Source: Clostridia bacterium
Lineage (GTDB): Bacteria > Bacillota > Clostridia > Saccharofermentanales > Saccharofermentanaceae
Direction: 5' to 3'
Length of the DNA stretch: 64,000 nt
NCBI GenBank assembly: GCA_024403775.1
Contig: JAKSRE010000012.1
Coordinates: forward strand, 1 to 64,000
Shown here: positions 26,903 through 35,521 of the stretch, in pieces
Numbering within the stretch: position 1 is the stretch's first letter
How the letters are laid out: the number at the start of each line of letters is the position of its first letter
Position numbers and translations under genes: made by a program
The notes under the pieces: model-generated
Database searches by the model: none
What the model was told of the DNA's origin: nothing
What the model saw: the letters and a program-made list of their open reading frames with translations, nothing else

Positions 26903-26911
26903 TGATATAAT
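26903..26911 (+). promoter_or_regulatory. Extended -10 promoter of the flavodoxin gene
   Basis: TGaTATAAT; the transcript start would be near 26918, followed by TTCGAAGGAG and the ATG at 26943. Confidence 0.6.
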
Positions 26912-26942
26912 TGTTGCATATGATTTTCGAAGGAGAACAAAT

Positions 26943-27422
26943 ATGAAGACAGCAGTTGTTTATTATTCTTTGAATGGCAATACTGAGATGGTTGCAAAAG
27001 AGATTGCAAAAATAGCTTCAGCAGACTTAATTAAGCTTGAACCAGAGGAAGCATATCCAACTTCAGGCTTTAAGAAGTTTTTCTGGGGTGGTAAGAGTGC
27101 AGTGATGGGTGAGAAGCCTAATCTTAACCCTTATGTGTTTAACGCTTCAGAATATGACAAAGTAGTATTTGGTTTTCCTATCTGGGCTGGATCAGTTACT
27201 CCACCAATCAGAAGTTTTGTATTGGACAATAAAGAGGTAACCAGTAAGAAAATATCTATTTTTGCATGTCAGAGTGGAAATGGGGCAGAGAAGGCCTTTG
27301 CCAAGTTCAAAAAAGAATTCGGTGTAAGTGAATTTGTTTCTGAATTAATTCTTATCGATCCAAAGGATAAGCCTTCAGACGATAATCAGAAAAAGATAAA
27401 TGATTTCTGCTCTAAGCTCTGA
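26943..27422 (+). CDS. Flavodoxin family protein
   Basis: A 159-aa cytoplasmic FMN protein. AVVYYSLNGNTEMVAKEIA is the phosphate-binding loop (S/T-x-x-G-N-T), VVFGFPIWAGSVTPPIRSFV the isoalloxazine-contact loop, and IFACQSGNGAEKAFAKFKKEF the third flavin segment. It resembles the flavodoxin_4 type used as electron carrier or NAD(P)H:quinone reductase. The start at 26943 follows AAGGAG. Confidence 0.9.
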   Translation: MKTAVVYYSLNGNTEMVAKEIAKIASADLIKLEPEEAYPTSGFKKFFWGGKSAVMGEKPNLNPYVFNASEYDKVVFGFPIWAGSVTPPIRSFVLDNKEVTSKKISIFACQSGNGAEKAFAKFKKEFGVSEFVSELILIDPKDKPSDDNQKKINDFCSKL

Positions 27423-27498
27423 TTTATTAATTAGATAAACAAAGTGAACTTTCTTTGTATAAAATGCATAAGAATAGTTTACAAAAAGAATAAGTTTA

Positions 27499-27527
27499 TT
27501 GACATATTATTGTAGTTAAAGTAAAGT
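27499..27527 (+). promoter_or_regulatory. Promoter of the symporter gene
   Basis: TTGACA (27499-27504), 17 bases, TAAAGT (27522-27527; four of six). A transcript would begin inside the hairpin at 27531-27563. Confidence 0.6.
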
Positions 27528-27530
27528 TTA

Positions 27531-27570
27531 TAAGGTCTGCTTAATATAAAGTAGGCCTTTTATTTTATCT
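27531..27570 (+). terminator. Terminator-like hairpin at the start of the symporter transcript
   Basis: AAGGTCTGCTT pairs with AAGTAGGCCTT (11 bp, two G-U), followed by TTATTTTA. It may end transcripts from flavodoxin, or be a 5' hairpin of the symporter mRNA. Confidence 0.55.
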
Positions 27571-27586
27571 TTTGGAAGGAGCGCTT

Positions 27587-29176
27587 ATGGTACCTTTAAC
27601 AGTTATCATGCTTGTCGTTTTCTTTGGTGTAATGATTGGAGTAGGTATGTACTCCAGACGTCATGCTTCTGATGTAAACGGCTTCGTACTCGGTGGAAGA
27701 GGCGTAGGTCCTTGGCTTACTGCTTTTGCCTTTGGTACATCTTATTTCTCTGCGGTTATCTTTGTAGGTTACGCAGGTCAGTTCGGTTGGCTCTTCGGTC
27801 TTGCTTCAACTTGGGCAGGCCTTGGTAATGCCTTCATCGGTTCACTTCTTGCTTGGAATATTCTTGGTAGAAGAACTCGTGTTATGTCACAGCACCTTGA
27901 TGCTAAGACAATGCCAGACTTCTTTGGTAAGAGATTTAACTCTACTCCTTTGAAGGTTGTAGCTTCTCTTATCGTTTTTGTATTCCTTATCCCATATACA
28001 GCTTCACTTTATAATGGATTGTCATCACTTTTCGGTTTGGTATTTAATATTCCTTACTGGGTTGTAATCCTTGTCATGGCTGTTTTGACAGGTTTCTATG
28101 TAATCTTCGGTGGCTACATGGCTACAGCTATTAATGACTTTATCCAGGGTCTTATCATGCTTGTTGGTATCGTTGCTGTAATCCTTGCTGTAGTTAATTC
28201 AAATGGTGGATTGCTTGTAGCAATGCAGAAGCTCTCAGCAGTTCCTTCAGAGGGATGGACAGGCGGTGCATTTACATCTTTCTTTGGCCCTGATCCAGTA
28301 TTCCTTCTCTTCGTTGTTGTTCTTACTTCACTTGGTACATGGGGTCTTCCACAGATGGTTGGTAAGTTCTATGCTATTAAGTCTGAGAATGATATTCATA
28401 AGGGAACAGTTATCTCAACAGTATTTGCTATTATCGTAGCAGGTGGCTGTTACTTCCTTGGTGGTTTTGGCCGTCTCTATGCTGATAAGGTTCAGTTCAG
28501 TGATTCTGGTAAGCCATTATTCGATACAATTGTTCCAGCAATGCTTTCAACACTTCCTGGTATTATCATTGCTGTAGTAATCGTTCTTGTTCTTTCAGCT
28601 TCAATGTCAACACTTTCATCTCTCGTTCTTACATCAAGCTCAACATTTACTCTTGATGTAATTAAGCCTCTTAATAAGAAGACAATGAGTGAGAAGAAGC
28701 AGGTATTCATCATGAGAATATTCATCGTATTCTTCATCATTGTTTCAGCTGTAATCGCTGTTATTAAGGATGCTAACCCAGGTGTTACATTTATCGCTCA
28801 GATGATGGGTGTATCATGGGGTGGATTAGCAGGTGCTTTCCTTGCTCCATATCTCTATGGTCTTTATTGGAAGGGTGTTACTAAGGCAGCTACAGTTGTT
28901 TGCTTTATCTGGGGTACAGGTATTGCTATCTTCCAGTTTGTTATCTCAATGATTGGTGTTAACGTTGCTGACTGGGGTCCTGTATTTGGTCTTCTCTTTA
29001 AGACAAGTATCCATTCAGGTGTTCTTGCTATGGTAGGCGGACTTATCATCGTTCCTATCGTATCACTCTTTACTCCAAAGATGGCTTCAAAGGAAGTAGA
29101 TGCACACTTCGCATGCTTCGAGAAAACATACACAGCTGAGGTTACAGCTAAGGAGAGAATTAAGGAGTCAAAGTAA
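27587..29176 (+). CDS. Sodium:solute symporter (SSS family)
   Basis: A 529-aa membrane protein with about 13 TM segments. GRGVGPWLTAFAFGTSYFSAVIFVGYAGQFG near the N-terminus is the SSS Na+/substrate core (TM1), YIVFGGYMAT-like GGYMATAINDFIQG is the family's TM5 motif, and VLSASMSTLSSLVLTSSSTFTLDV is the second Na+-site Ser/Thr motif. Closest in feel to PutP/pantothenate or sialic-acid symporters; the substrate is not assigned. ATG at 27587 follows AAGGAGC; TTG at 27572 is unlikely. Confidence 0.92.
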   Translation: MVPLTVIMLVVFFGVMIGVGMYSRRHASDVNGFVLGGRGVGPWLTAFAFGTSYFSAVIFVGYAGQFGWLFGLASTWAGLGNAFIGSLLAWNILGRRTRVMSQHLDAKTMPDFFGKRFNSTPLKVVASLIVFVFLIPYTASLYNGLSSLFGLVFNIPYWVVILVMAVLTGFYVIFGGYMATAINDFIQGLIMLVGIVAVILAVVNSNGGLLVAMQKLSAVPSEGWTGGAFTSFFGPDPVFLLFVVVLTSLGTWGLPQMVGKFYAIKSENDIHKGTVISTVFAIIVAGGCYFLGGFGRLYADKVQFSDSGKPLFDTIVPAMLSTLPGIIIAVVIVLVLSASMSTLSSLVLTSSSTFTLDVIKPLNKKTMSEKKQVFIMRIFIVFFIIVSAVIAVIKDANPGVTFIAQMMGVSWGGLAGAFLAPYLYGLYWKGVTKAATVVCFIWGTGIAIFQFVISMIGVNVADWGPVFGLLFKTSIHSGVLAMVGGLIIVPIVSLFTPKMASKEVDAHFACFEKTYTAEVTAKERIKESK

Positions 29177-29210
29177 TCCTTGATTAATTAGATTTGATTT
29201 AAAGATAAGA

Positions 29211-29252
29211 AACTGTCTCAAAACTGTTTGTGGTTTTGAGACAGTTTTATTT
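29211..29252 (+). terminator. Terminator of the symporter gene
   Basis: AACTGTCTCAAAAC (29211-29224) pairs perfectly with GTTTTGAGACAGTT (29233-29246), then TTATTTT. Confidence 0.93.
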
Positions 29253-29266
29253 TGGGGAGAATGAAT

Positions 29267-29422
29267 GTGTCTATGTAAACCCCACTTTGTGTCGATGTAC
29301 ATAGACCAAAACTGCAAAAATATAGACACGGGGCGGGAGTGTCTATGTAAACCCTGCTTTGTGTCGATGTACATAGACCAAAACCGCAAAAACATAGACA
29401 CAGGGCGTGAGTGTCTATGTAA
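29267..29422 (+). repeat. Tandem 72-bp repeat, two full copies plus a 12-base start of a third
   Basis: Copies start with GTGTCTATGTAA at 29267, 29339 and 29411, exactly 72 bases apart; the first two differ at about 6 of 72 positions and the third diverges after 12 bases. Each holds GTCTATGTA (29269-29277), TACATAGAC (29298-29306) and a closing ATAGACAC (29322-29329). The first segment can pair with either of the other two, so two mutually exclusive hairpins are possible. The same unit occurs at 7889-7960 on the other strand. It lies 15 bases behind a terminator. The rest of this 328-base gap holds only terminators. Confidence 0.88.
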
Positions 29423-29490
29423 CAGCCGCTTATGTGCGTGCGACTCAGTATTTTCTATATTAGCTAGGATAGGAAAGGGAAATAATCCCA

Positions 29491-29521
29491 CAAAAAAACT
29501 AAGATCAGGTAGTACTTAGTT
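29491..29521 (-). terminator. Terminator overlapping the end of the 29505 lipoprotein gene
   Basis: On the minus strand AACTAAG (within the last codons) pairs with CTTAGTT and runs into TTTTTTTG. Confidence 0.75.
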
Positions 29522-29960
29522 CAAAATAAATCTGATTATCAAGAATATAGATATTACCTCCATAGTACTGAGGCTTAAAATCAGCAGTAAATGAAGGAGA
29601 GGTCATCCATGAATCCTCTTCATTACTAATATATTCTTTGATTGAATCATCAATAGTAATAGTCTTATCCTCGAGTTCATAGTTATCATAAATACGTTGA
29701 GCGAAGTCCTGATCTATTGTTATTACACCAGTGTATTTATAGTCTGATGGACCAGGGATAAGACTAAATTTGTTACTGCCAAGAGTCTCGGATGTAAAAT
29801 AAACATCACTGACATTACCTGATTCATAGATCTTAGGAAGTAATGACTGAATTTTATCAGTCTCAGTATAGATAGTTTCTGTATTATTCTGAGTAAGTGA
29901 GCAGCCTGTCATCATAAAAATGGCAGAGATAATAAAGATATATGCCGTGGTTCTCTTCAT
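29505..29960 (-). CDS. Lipoprotein of unknown function
   Basis: A 151-aa lipoprotein with signal peptide MKRTTAYIFIISAIFMMTGC (lipobox MTGC). The mature part is mostly beta-like with no recognised family. The start at 29960 follows TTAGGAGAAAA. It lies 87 bases downstream of the flippase-like gene on the same strand, without an obvious terminator between. Confidence 0.75.
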   Translation of the reverse strand: MKRTTAYIFIISAIFMMTGCSLTQNNTETIYTETDKIQSLLPKIYESGNVSDVYFTSETLGSNKFSLIPGPSDYKYTGVITIDQDFAQRIYDNYELEDKTITIDDSIKEYISNEEDSWMTSPSFTADFKPQYYGGNIYILDNQIYFELSTT

Positions 29961-30047
29961 ATTAAATTTTCTCCTAATAAATATATACTCCGGAAATGAG
30001 TATAACATATTTGGGAATGAATGATATTAACAAATTGTTAATAAGAA

Positions 30048-31094
30048 TTATTTACTGGAATTTTTATTACTATAGGACAGTAATCCAATCACAACTACGA
30101 TAAATGCGATGATAATACAGGAATAAAATGAGATACCTCGGCTAATTAATTCTAAGTTAGCAGGACTATAAATGTCTGGAATAGTATCAAGACCATCAAT
30201 TAATAAATAGTCAGCTACTCCCATACCGCCAGGAATTGGCATACTGTAGACACCAACTAGAACCAGTGCCTGTGCACTTATTACTTTATAAAGATATGAT
30301 ACTGATCCTCCAAAAGCTAAATATACACAAAGTGGAGTACTAAGTAGCATAAGTCTTTGTAGAAGATTAAATAGAAAAGCCAATGTCATTGGACCTCTTC
30401 TACTCATAACAAGCTTGGCACAGTTTCTATACTGTACTATTGAATTCTCAAGGCGAAGAGTATACTTCTCGTTATTGAATCTCGGCCATATCTTATGGAT
30501 AAACTTAAAAATCGAATTTGATATAATTCTTACCCAGTTCTCACGCTGCAGAATGAGAATAAAGAAGATACAAAGACCAGTAATAACAAGTGTACCAAGA
30601 ATAATAAACAACTTAGAAATCGAATCCAGCTCCATAAAAATAGAAGGGCACAACAAAAAACCACCAATTCCTATGATTATGAGGGAAGCAGTATAAAACA
30701 AAAGATTAATCATCAAAATAAAGGCGGTCTCAGCGACTGTTAACCCATCTTTACACATAAAAAATGCGCTTGCTGGCTGACCACCTGAAGCAGAAGGTGT
30801 AATTGCAGAGAAATATATATCAGCTGCAGAATATAGAAATCCGTGACTTTTAATCTTCTGATTTTTGTCTCGCTGAACAAGTGCTTTAATTAGTACACTT
30901 AAAGCCAGACCTTCAAAAAATATATTACCCAACATTCCGATTATAGCGACTACGAGCCATATATCGTTGGCATTATTGATAGCTTCAATTAGAAGCTTTG
31001 CCGAAAAGCTTTCACTTCTTGTTATGACAGTCCCAATACTAAGGAGTGCCAAGATAAAGAAGAGAAGCATCCATTTAAATTTCCCTCTAAACAT
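30048..31094 (-). CDS. MprF-like flippase-domain membrane protein (UPF0104/YbhN)
   Basis: A 348-aa protein with about eight TM segments, homologous to the N-terminal flippase half of lysylphosphatidylglycerol synthase. Recognisable pieces are FSAITPSASGGQPASAFFMCKDG (the conserved P-S-A-x-G-G-x-P loop) and PIPGGMGVADYLLIDGL. There is no synthase domain, so it cannot aminoacylate lipid by itself. Roles known in the family include lipid flipping and polyprenyl-phosphate handling. Ordinary start; no gene partner for aminoacylation is seen nearby. Confidence 0.87.
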   Translation of the reverse strand: MFRGKFKWMLLFFILALLSIGTVITRSESFSAKLLIEAINNANDIWLVVAIIGMLGNIFFEGLALSVLIKALVQRDKNQKIKSHGFLYSAADIYFSAITPSASGGQPASAFFMCKDGLTVAETAFILMINLLFYTASLIIIGIGGFLLCPSIFMELDSISKLFIILGTLVITGLCIFFILILQRENWVRIISNSIFKFIHKIWPRFNNEKYTLRLENSIVQYRNCAKLVMSRRGPMTLAFLFNLLQRLMLLSTPLCVYLAFGGSVSYLYKVISAQALVLVGVYSMPIPGGMGVADYLLIDGLDTIPDIYSPANLELISRGISFYSCIIIAFIVVVIGLLSYSNKNSSK

Positions 31095-31230
31095 TTCTTT
31101 TTCCCTATTTATCCTTCTTGTTTATTATACACATCATTTGAAGGCTAGAGGCGTTTTTTGCTAAATCTTAAGAAGGTTTGATAGAATTCTTAAGACTAAG
31201 CAGAGGCGTAGTCAGAATCTGGATTCTGAA

Positions 31231-31268
31231 CATAAAAAAAGCCACCTCAACACAAAATTGAGATGGCC
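31231..31268 (-). terminator. Terminator of the permease/cytidylate-kinase-like pair
   Basis: On the minus strand GCCATCTCAA pairs with TTGAGGTGGC and is followed by TTTTTTTATG. Confidence 0.9.
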
Positions 31269-31289
31269 TGTAATCAGATTTATAAATTT

Positions 31290-31892
31290 TTACTTCATGC
31301 CCATAGCTCTGGTCTTAACGTAATCTTCGAGAAGATCAACTGTAGTCTCGATTCCGAGCTTTGAACTGTTAATACAAAGGTCATAAGTTCTTGAATCGCC
31401 CCACTTACTCTCGCAGCGACTGTTGTGATAAGCCTTACGGAACTTGTCGTGGCTTCTCATCATCTCATATGCCTTGTCGCGGTCGAGGGAATAGACATCC
31501 ATAACACGGCTGATTTTTTCTTCCTTGTCACCAAGAACGAAGACTGAAATGTGACACTTACGATCACCAAGAACCTTCTCTCCACAGCGTCCTACAAGGA
31601 TAAAAGATTCGCCAGCGTCAGCTTTGTCTGTAATAAACTTGCTCTGCATCTCGAAAAGGATGTCCTCAAGTGAATTAGAATAACCATTTACAGTTCTTGA
31701 GAAGAGACGTGATCTTGGCTTCTCATCGTATTTAGCGAGTTCTTTGTCACTTATGTTATTCTGCTTAGCAATCTCATCCATAATCTTACGATCGTAGAAG
31801 TTAATGCCAAGTCTTTTTGCAAGTGTTTCAGCAATGATGTGACCAGCACTTCCGAATTCACGACCGATTGTAATAATAATCTGTTTTTCCAT
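31290..31892 (-). CDS. Cytidylate-kinase-like protein (copy 2)
   Basis: A 200-aa paralog of the protein at 16614. It begins MEKQIIITIGREFGSAGH; the loop again lacks the P-loop Lys-Ser, here with SAGH. Shared blocks are LAKRLGINFYDRKIMDE, ILVGRCGEKVL and SKWGDSRTYDLCINSSKLGIE. GAGGTG precedes the ATG. It lies directly behind the ion permease (29 bases), repeating the pairing seen at 15.5-17.2 kb. Whether these proteins phosphorylate nucleotides is unknown. Confidence 0.83.
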   Translation of the reverse strand: MEKQIIITIGREFGSAGHIIAETLAKRLGINFYDRKIMDEIAKQNNISDKELAKYDEKPRSRLFSRTVNGYSNSLEDILFEMQSKFITDKADAGESFILVGRCGEKVLGDRKCHISVFVLGDKEEKISRVMDVYSLDRDKAYEMMRSHDKFRKAYHNSRCESKWGDSRTYDLCINSSKLGIETTVDLLEDYVKTRAMGMK

Positions 31893-31921
31893 AAAATCAC
31901 CTCATCAATATCCCAAACTGA

Positions 31922-33268
31922 TTAGCAGTATCTAAAGTATATAATCAACATGGACATTAATACAACTATGAACATTGCAGGAGCTGCACTCTTACAATAT
32001 TTACCCCAGCTAATAGGATAACCATTCTTACCAGCGATTGAAGTACCAACAACGTTTGCTGAAGCACCGATTGGAGTAGCGGCACCACCAATATCTGTAC
32101 CCATTGAGAGTGTCCATGCAAGTGTTGCCTGAAGAGCAGGGTTACCTGCTGACAAGCCCTGAATGATAGGAACCATAGTTGCTGCAAATGGAATGTTATC
32201 AACGAATGCAGAAGCAATAGCTGAGATCCAGATAATGATTGCGACCATAACGTAGATATTACCACCACTTACCTTACTAATAAATTCAGCGATAGCTTCG
32301 AGAATTCCTGTCTGCTCAAGTCCGCCAACTACAACAAAAAGGCCAATGAAGAATAAAAGGATTTTATAATCAACCTTTGACATGATTTCCTTAAGATCCT
32401 TGAAGTTAAAGATGCATGTGATGATTGCAACAAACGCACCGATAAAAGCTACTGAAAGGTGTGTTGTAGAGTGAGTAATGAGCATTACTACTGCAATAAG
32501 GAAGATGATTGTACTGCCGATAAATCCAACCTTGCTCTTAATAGCATCAGCTGGCTTTGGCATCTTTGAGGTATCAACATTCTTAGTCTGCTTCTTAATC
32601 TCTTTACTGTAAATTAAGTAGAAGTAGATAACCATTACTACAAGGCTGATACCAGCAATCAAACCAGTATTTGTAAGGAAGTCACTAAAAGAATAGTGTA
32701 ATTTAGAACCGATAATGATGTTAGGTGGGTCACCACACATTGTTGCTGAACCGCCAAGATTTGCACAGAAAATCTCTGAGAGAATCATTGGGATAGGATT
32801 AAACTCAAGAAGCTTAGCAAGCTCGATTGTAACTGCTGCAAGGAACAAAATAACAGTAATACTGTCGATGAACATTGCGAGTATAGCTGACATAATCATG
32901 AATGCTACAAAGAGCTTAATAGGCTTATAGTTAACTGACTTGGCAAGAAGCATACAAAGCCATCTAAAGAAGCCTGCCTTAGCCATACCTTCAACCATAA
33001 TCATCATTCCGCCAAGGAAGATGATTGTAGCCCAGTCGATACCTGCAGATTCTGGTGCTTCACCAATCCAGAAGCCTGCGTTAATAATACTCTTGAAGTT
33101 CAATGTCTCGATAATTGCATTCAAATCTCTCATGCAGATTCCAAAGACAAGAACAATAGTCATAAGTCCGCAACTTAATGTAATGTAATGCTTCTCGAAT
33201 TTTTCCATAACTACGAGAACAAACATAATTACAAAAATTGCAATTGCAAAAATTTGTGCTGCCAACAT
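31922..33268 (-). CDS. Ion permease of the ArsB/NhaD-SLC13 superfamily (copy 2)
   Basis: A 448-aa membrane protein with about 11-12 TM segments. GGMMIMVEGMAKAGFFRWL, FIDSITVILFLAAV, NLGGSATMCGDPPNIIIG and FVDNIPFAATMVPII are the paired motifs of the ArsB/NhaD branch (CGDPPN and DNIPF). It is better conserved with ArsB/NhaD than the shorter paralog at 15466. Substrate unassigned. ATG at 33268 sits 6-8 bases behind AGGGTGG; a GTG at 33280 is possible. Confidence 0.87.
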   Translation of the reverse strand: MLAAQIFAIAIFVIMFVLVVMEKFEKHYITLSCGLMTIVLVFGICMRDLNAIIETLNFKSIINAGFWIGEAPESAGIDWATIIFLGGMMIMVEGMAKAGFFRWLCMLLAKSVNYKPIKLFVAFMIMSAILAMFIDSITVILFLAAVTIELAKLLEFNPIPMILSEIFCANLGGSATMCGDPPNIIIGSKLHYSFSDFLTNTGLIAGISLVVMVIYFYLIYSKEIKKQTKNVDTSKMPKPADAIKSKVGFIGSTIIFLIAVVMLITHSTTHLSVAFIGAFVAIITCIFNFKDLKEIMSKVDYKILLFFIGLFVVVGGLEQTGILEAIAEFISKVSGGNIYVMVAIIIWISAIASAFVDNIPFAATMVPIIQGLSAGNPALQATLAWTLSMGTDIGGAATPIGASANVVGTSIAGKNGYPISWGKYCKSAAPAMFIVVLMSMLIIYFRYC

Positions 33269-33407
33269 AGCGTTTACCACCCTGATAAATAAATAGACGA
33301 TTTATCATAGCACTCATACAAAAAATGTGTATGTTGTTTCTAACACTTTTTTTTAAGGGGAAAGGCAGTATTTTTTGGATAGTTTTCACATATTTATTTA
33401 TTCTCGA

Positions 33408-33422
33408 AAGTGGTTAACACTT
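33408..33422 (+). promoter_or_regulatory. Inverted repeat upstream of the GH31 promoter
   Basis: AAGTG-gttaa-CACTT, a LacI/GalR-operator-like palindrome 28 bases before the -35 box. It may bind a sugar-responsive regulator; none is encoded nearby. Confidence 0.4.
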
Positions 33423-33449
33423 CTTTCATTCTCTAGTAACGTTCTAACA

Positions 33450-33479
33450 TTTACAGACTTTAGATTTATGCGTTATCAT
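33450..33479 (+). promoter_or_regulatory. Promoter of the GH31 gene
   Basis: TTTACA (33450-33455), 18 bases, TATCAT (33474-33479); each hexamer matches five of six. The start near 33486 makes ATG 33513 the best translation start. Confidence 0.65.
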
Positions 33480-33512
33480 ATGTATATCTATATGAGAGGA
33501 ATCGTCATAATA

Positions 33513-35513
33513 ATGATACGCAAATATACATTTGGAAATCCCTTTAATACTGAAGCCGTTGTAGTAAAGCTTGATGAAGAGAAGACTTTACTCCCGTTTT
33601 TTGAAGTGAGAGAGAAGAAAGAGTTTGTTTTAAGACTAAAAGACTCCGACGTAGTTTATGGTCTTGGTGAACAGGTCAGAGGAATAAATAAACGTGGCTG
33701 GCATTATACAAATTTTAATGCTGATAATCCACATCATCATGAAGATACCAGATCCTTATATGGAAGTCATAATTTCCTTATCATTAGTGGTGAGGAGACT
33801 TTTGGTGTGTTTTTCGATTATCCGGGAAGAATAGAATACGATATTGGATATAAAAGAAGAGACACGATGGTTATTTCTGCAGACTCTTCTGATATGGATA
33901 TCTATATTATTCTTCCAGAGGAGGGAAAATATAAGGAATTAAGTATAGTAAAGCAGTTCCGAAGATTAATTGGCAAAAGCTATGTTCCGCCAATGTGGGC
34001 TTTTGGGTTTGGTCAGAGCCGCTGGGGATATAAAACGGAAGATGATATAAGACAGGTTGCTTTGGAGTATGAGAAGGCGGATATTCCTTTGGACAGCATC
34101 TATATGGATATTGACTATATGGATTCCTATAAAGATTTTACTGTGGATAAATCGAAGTTTCCTGACCTGAAGCAACTTTCTTCTGATATGAAGGATAAGG
34201 GCATTCATCTTGTTCCTATCATTGATGCAGGCGTTAAGATAGAGAAAGGCTACGATGTTTATGAAGAGGGCGTAGCAGAAAACTATTTTTGTAAGGATAA
34301 AAATGGGGAAGACTTTATTGGGGCAGTATGGCCTGGAAGCGTACATTTTCCTGATTTTCTTAATCCTTTGGCAAGAGACTGGTTCGGAGGAAAATATAAG
34401 GTTTTAACTGATTCTGGAATTGATGGCTTCTGGAACGATATGAATGAGCCAGCAATCTTTTATACCAGAGACAGGCTTAATGACACTCTTAAGGAGATGG
34501 AAGAAGTGGTCTCAGAGAATATGGGAATAATAGAATTCTTTCATTTTACTGGAATGATAGAAGACCTTAAGGGAAATGAGGGAGATTATACTAAGTTTTA
34601 CCACAATGTCGATGGCAAGATGATTTGCCATAATGACGTTCATAATATCTATGGAATGAATATGACAAGAGCAGCAAATGAGGCTCTTAACAAAATTAAT
34701 CCAGATAAGAGAACTCTGTTTTTCTCACGATCATCTTATATAGGAGCACATCGCTTCGGAGGAATCTGGCAGGGAGATAATAAATCCTGGTGGTCTCATA
34801 TTCTGCTTTCTATGCAGCAGCTTCCAGCTCTTAATATGGCGGGTTTTCTGTTTATTGGATGCGATACTGGCGGATTTGGCTGTGATACTACTGAGGATAT
34901 GATGATGAGATGGGTTCAGTATTCGCTTTTTACACCACTGTTTCGCAATCACTCAAGTGATGGAACGAGACTTCAGGAATTATACAGATTCTCTAATGTA
35001 AAAAATCTAGGTGAGATGATAAAAATCAGATATAGTCTGATTCCATATCTTTATAGTGAGTTTTTGAAGGCTTATAAAAATGATGAGATGATGTTTAAGC
35101 CATTATCTTTTGAATTTACTGAAGATGACTTGGCAAAAGATATAGACGATCAGCTTCTTCTTGGTGATTCAGTTATGATTGCACCAATATATAAGCAGAA
35201 TGCTCATGGCAGATATGTTTATCTTCCTGAACCAATGATGCTAATTAGAATGAGAAGCGTTGATGACTTTGAGACAGTTAATCTTACGAAGGGTGTTCAT
35301 TATGTAAAGGCAGATCTTAATGAATTAATCTTCTTTATCCGTGATGGTAAAGCTATACCAGTATGTAAGACCTGTAAGTCTACTTCTCAAATTAATCCTG
35401 GTACCATTAAGCTTATGGGATTTAAAGATGCTACTTATGAACAATACTTTGACGATGGTATAAGCAGTGATTTAAGTAGAATAACTGTAAAGACTATCGG
35501 GAATAATAACTAA
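33513..35513 (+). CDS. GH31 family alpha-glucosidase/alpha-xylosidase
   Basis: A 666-aa retaining glycoside hydrolase, cytoplasmic (no signal peptide). YGLGEQVRGINKRG is the N-terminal beta-domain mark; PPMWAFGFGQSRWGYK starts the barrel; DGFWNDMNEPAIF carries the nucleophile Asp309 and WQGDNKSWW the acid/base Asp422. FRNHSS completes the site. The family removes alpha-linked glucose or xylose from oligosaccharides. The in-frame ORF extends 46 codons further upstream, but those lie before the predicted transcript start. SD is weak: AGAGGA is 13 bases before the ATG. Confidence 0.92.
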   Translation: MIRKYTFGNPFNTEAVVVKLDEEKTLLPFFEVREKKEFVLRLKDSDVVYGLGEQVRGINKRGWHYTNFNADNPHHHEDTRSLYGSHNFLIISGEETFGVFFDYPGRIEYDIGYKRRDTMVISADSSDMDIYIILPEEGKYKELSIVKQFRRLIGKSYVPPMWAFGFGQSRWGYKTEDDIRQVALEYEKADIPLDSIYMDIDYMDSYKDFTVDKSKFPDLKQLSSDMKDKGIHLVPIIDAGVKIEKGYDVYEEGVAENYFCKDKNGEDFIGAVWPGSVHFPDFLNPLARDWFGGKYKVLTDSGIDGFWNDMNEPAIFYTRDRLNDTLKEMEEVVSENMGIIEFFHFTGMIEDLKGNEGDYTKFYHNVDGKMICHNDVHNIYGMNMTRAANEALNKINPDKRTLFFSRSSYIGAHRFGGIWQGDNKSWWSHILLSMQQLPALNMAGFLFIGCDTGGFGCDTTEDMMMRWVQYSLFTPLFRNHSSDGTRLQELYRFSNVKNLGEMIKIRYSLIPYLYSEFLKAYKNDEMMFKPLSFEFTEDDLAKDIDDQLLLGDSVMIAPIYKQNAHGRYVYLPEPMMLIRMRSVDDFETVNLTKGVHYVKADLNELIFFIRDGKAIPVCKTCKSTSQINPGTIKLMGFKDATYEQYFDDGISSDLSRITVKTIGNNN

Positions 35514-35521
35514 TTGAATGA

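Noticed and set aside
29267-29422. CRISPR array
   Set aside because: The repeats abut one another with no spacers, and no cas genes are near.
29265-29519. Open reading frames on both strands over the 72-bp repeats, with repeated peptide units
   Set aside because: The period is a multiple of three, so both strands stay open by default; no ribosome site, and the DNA, including intergenic hairpins, is what is conserved with the copy at 7889.
33375-33512. 46-codon N-terminal extension of GH31
   Set aside because: It lies upstream of the predicted transcript start at 33486 and lacks a ribosome site.
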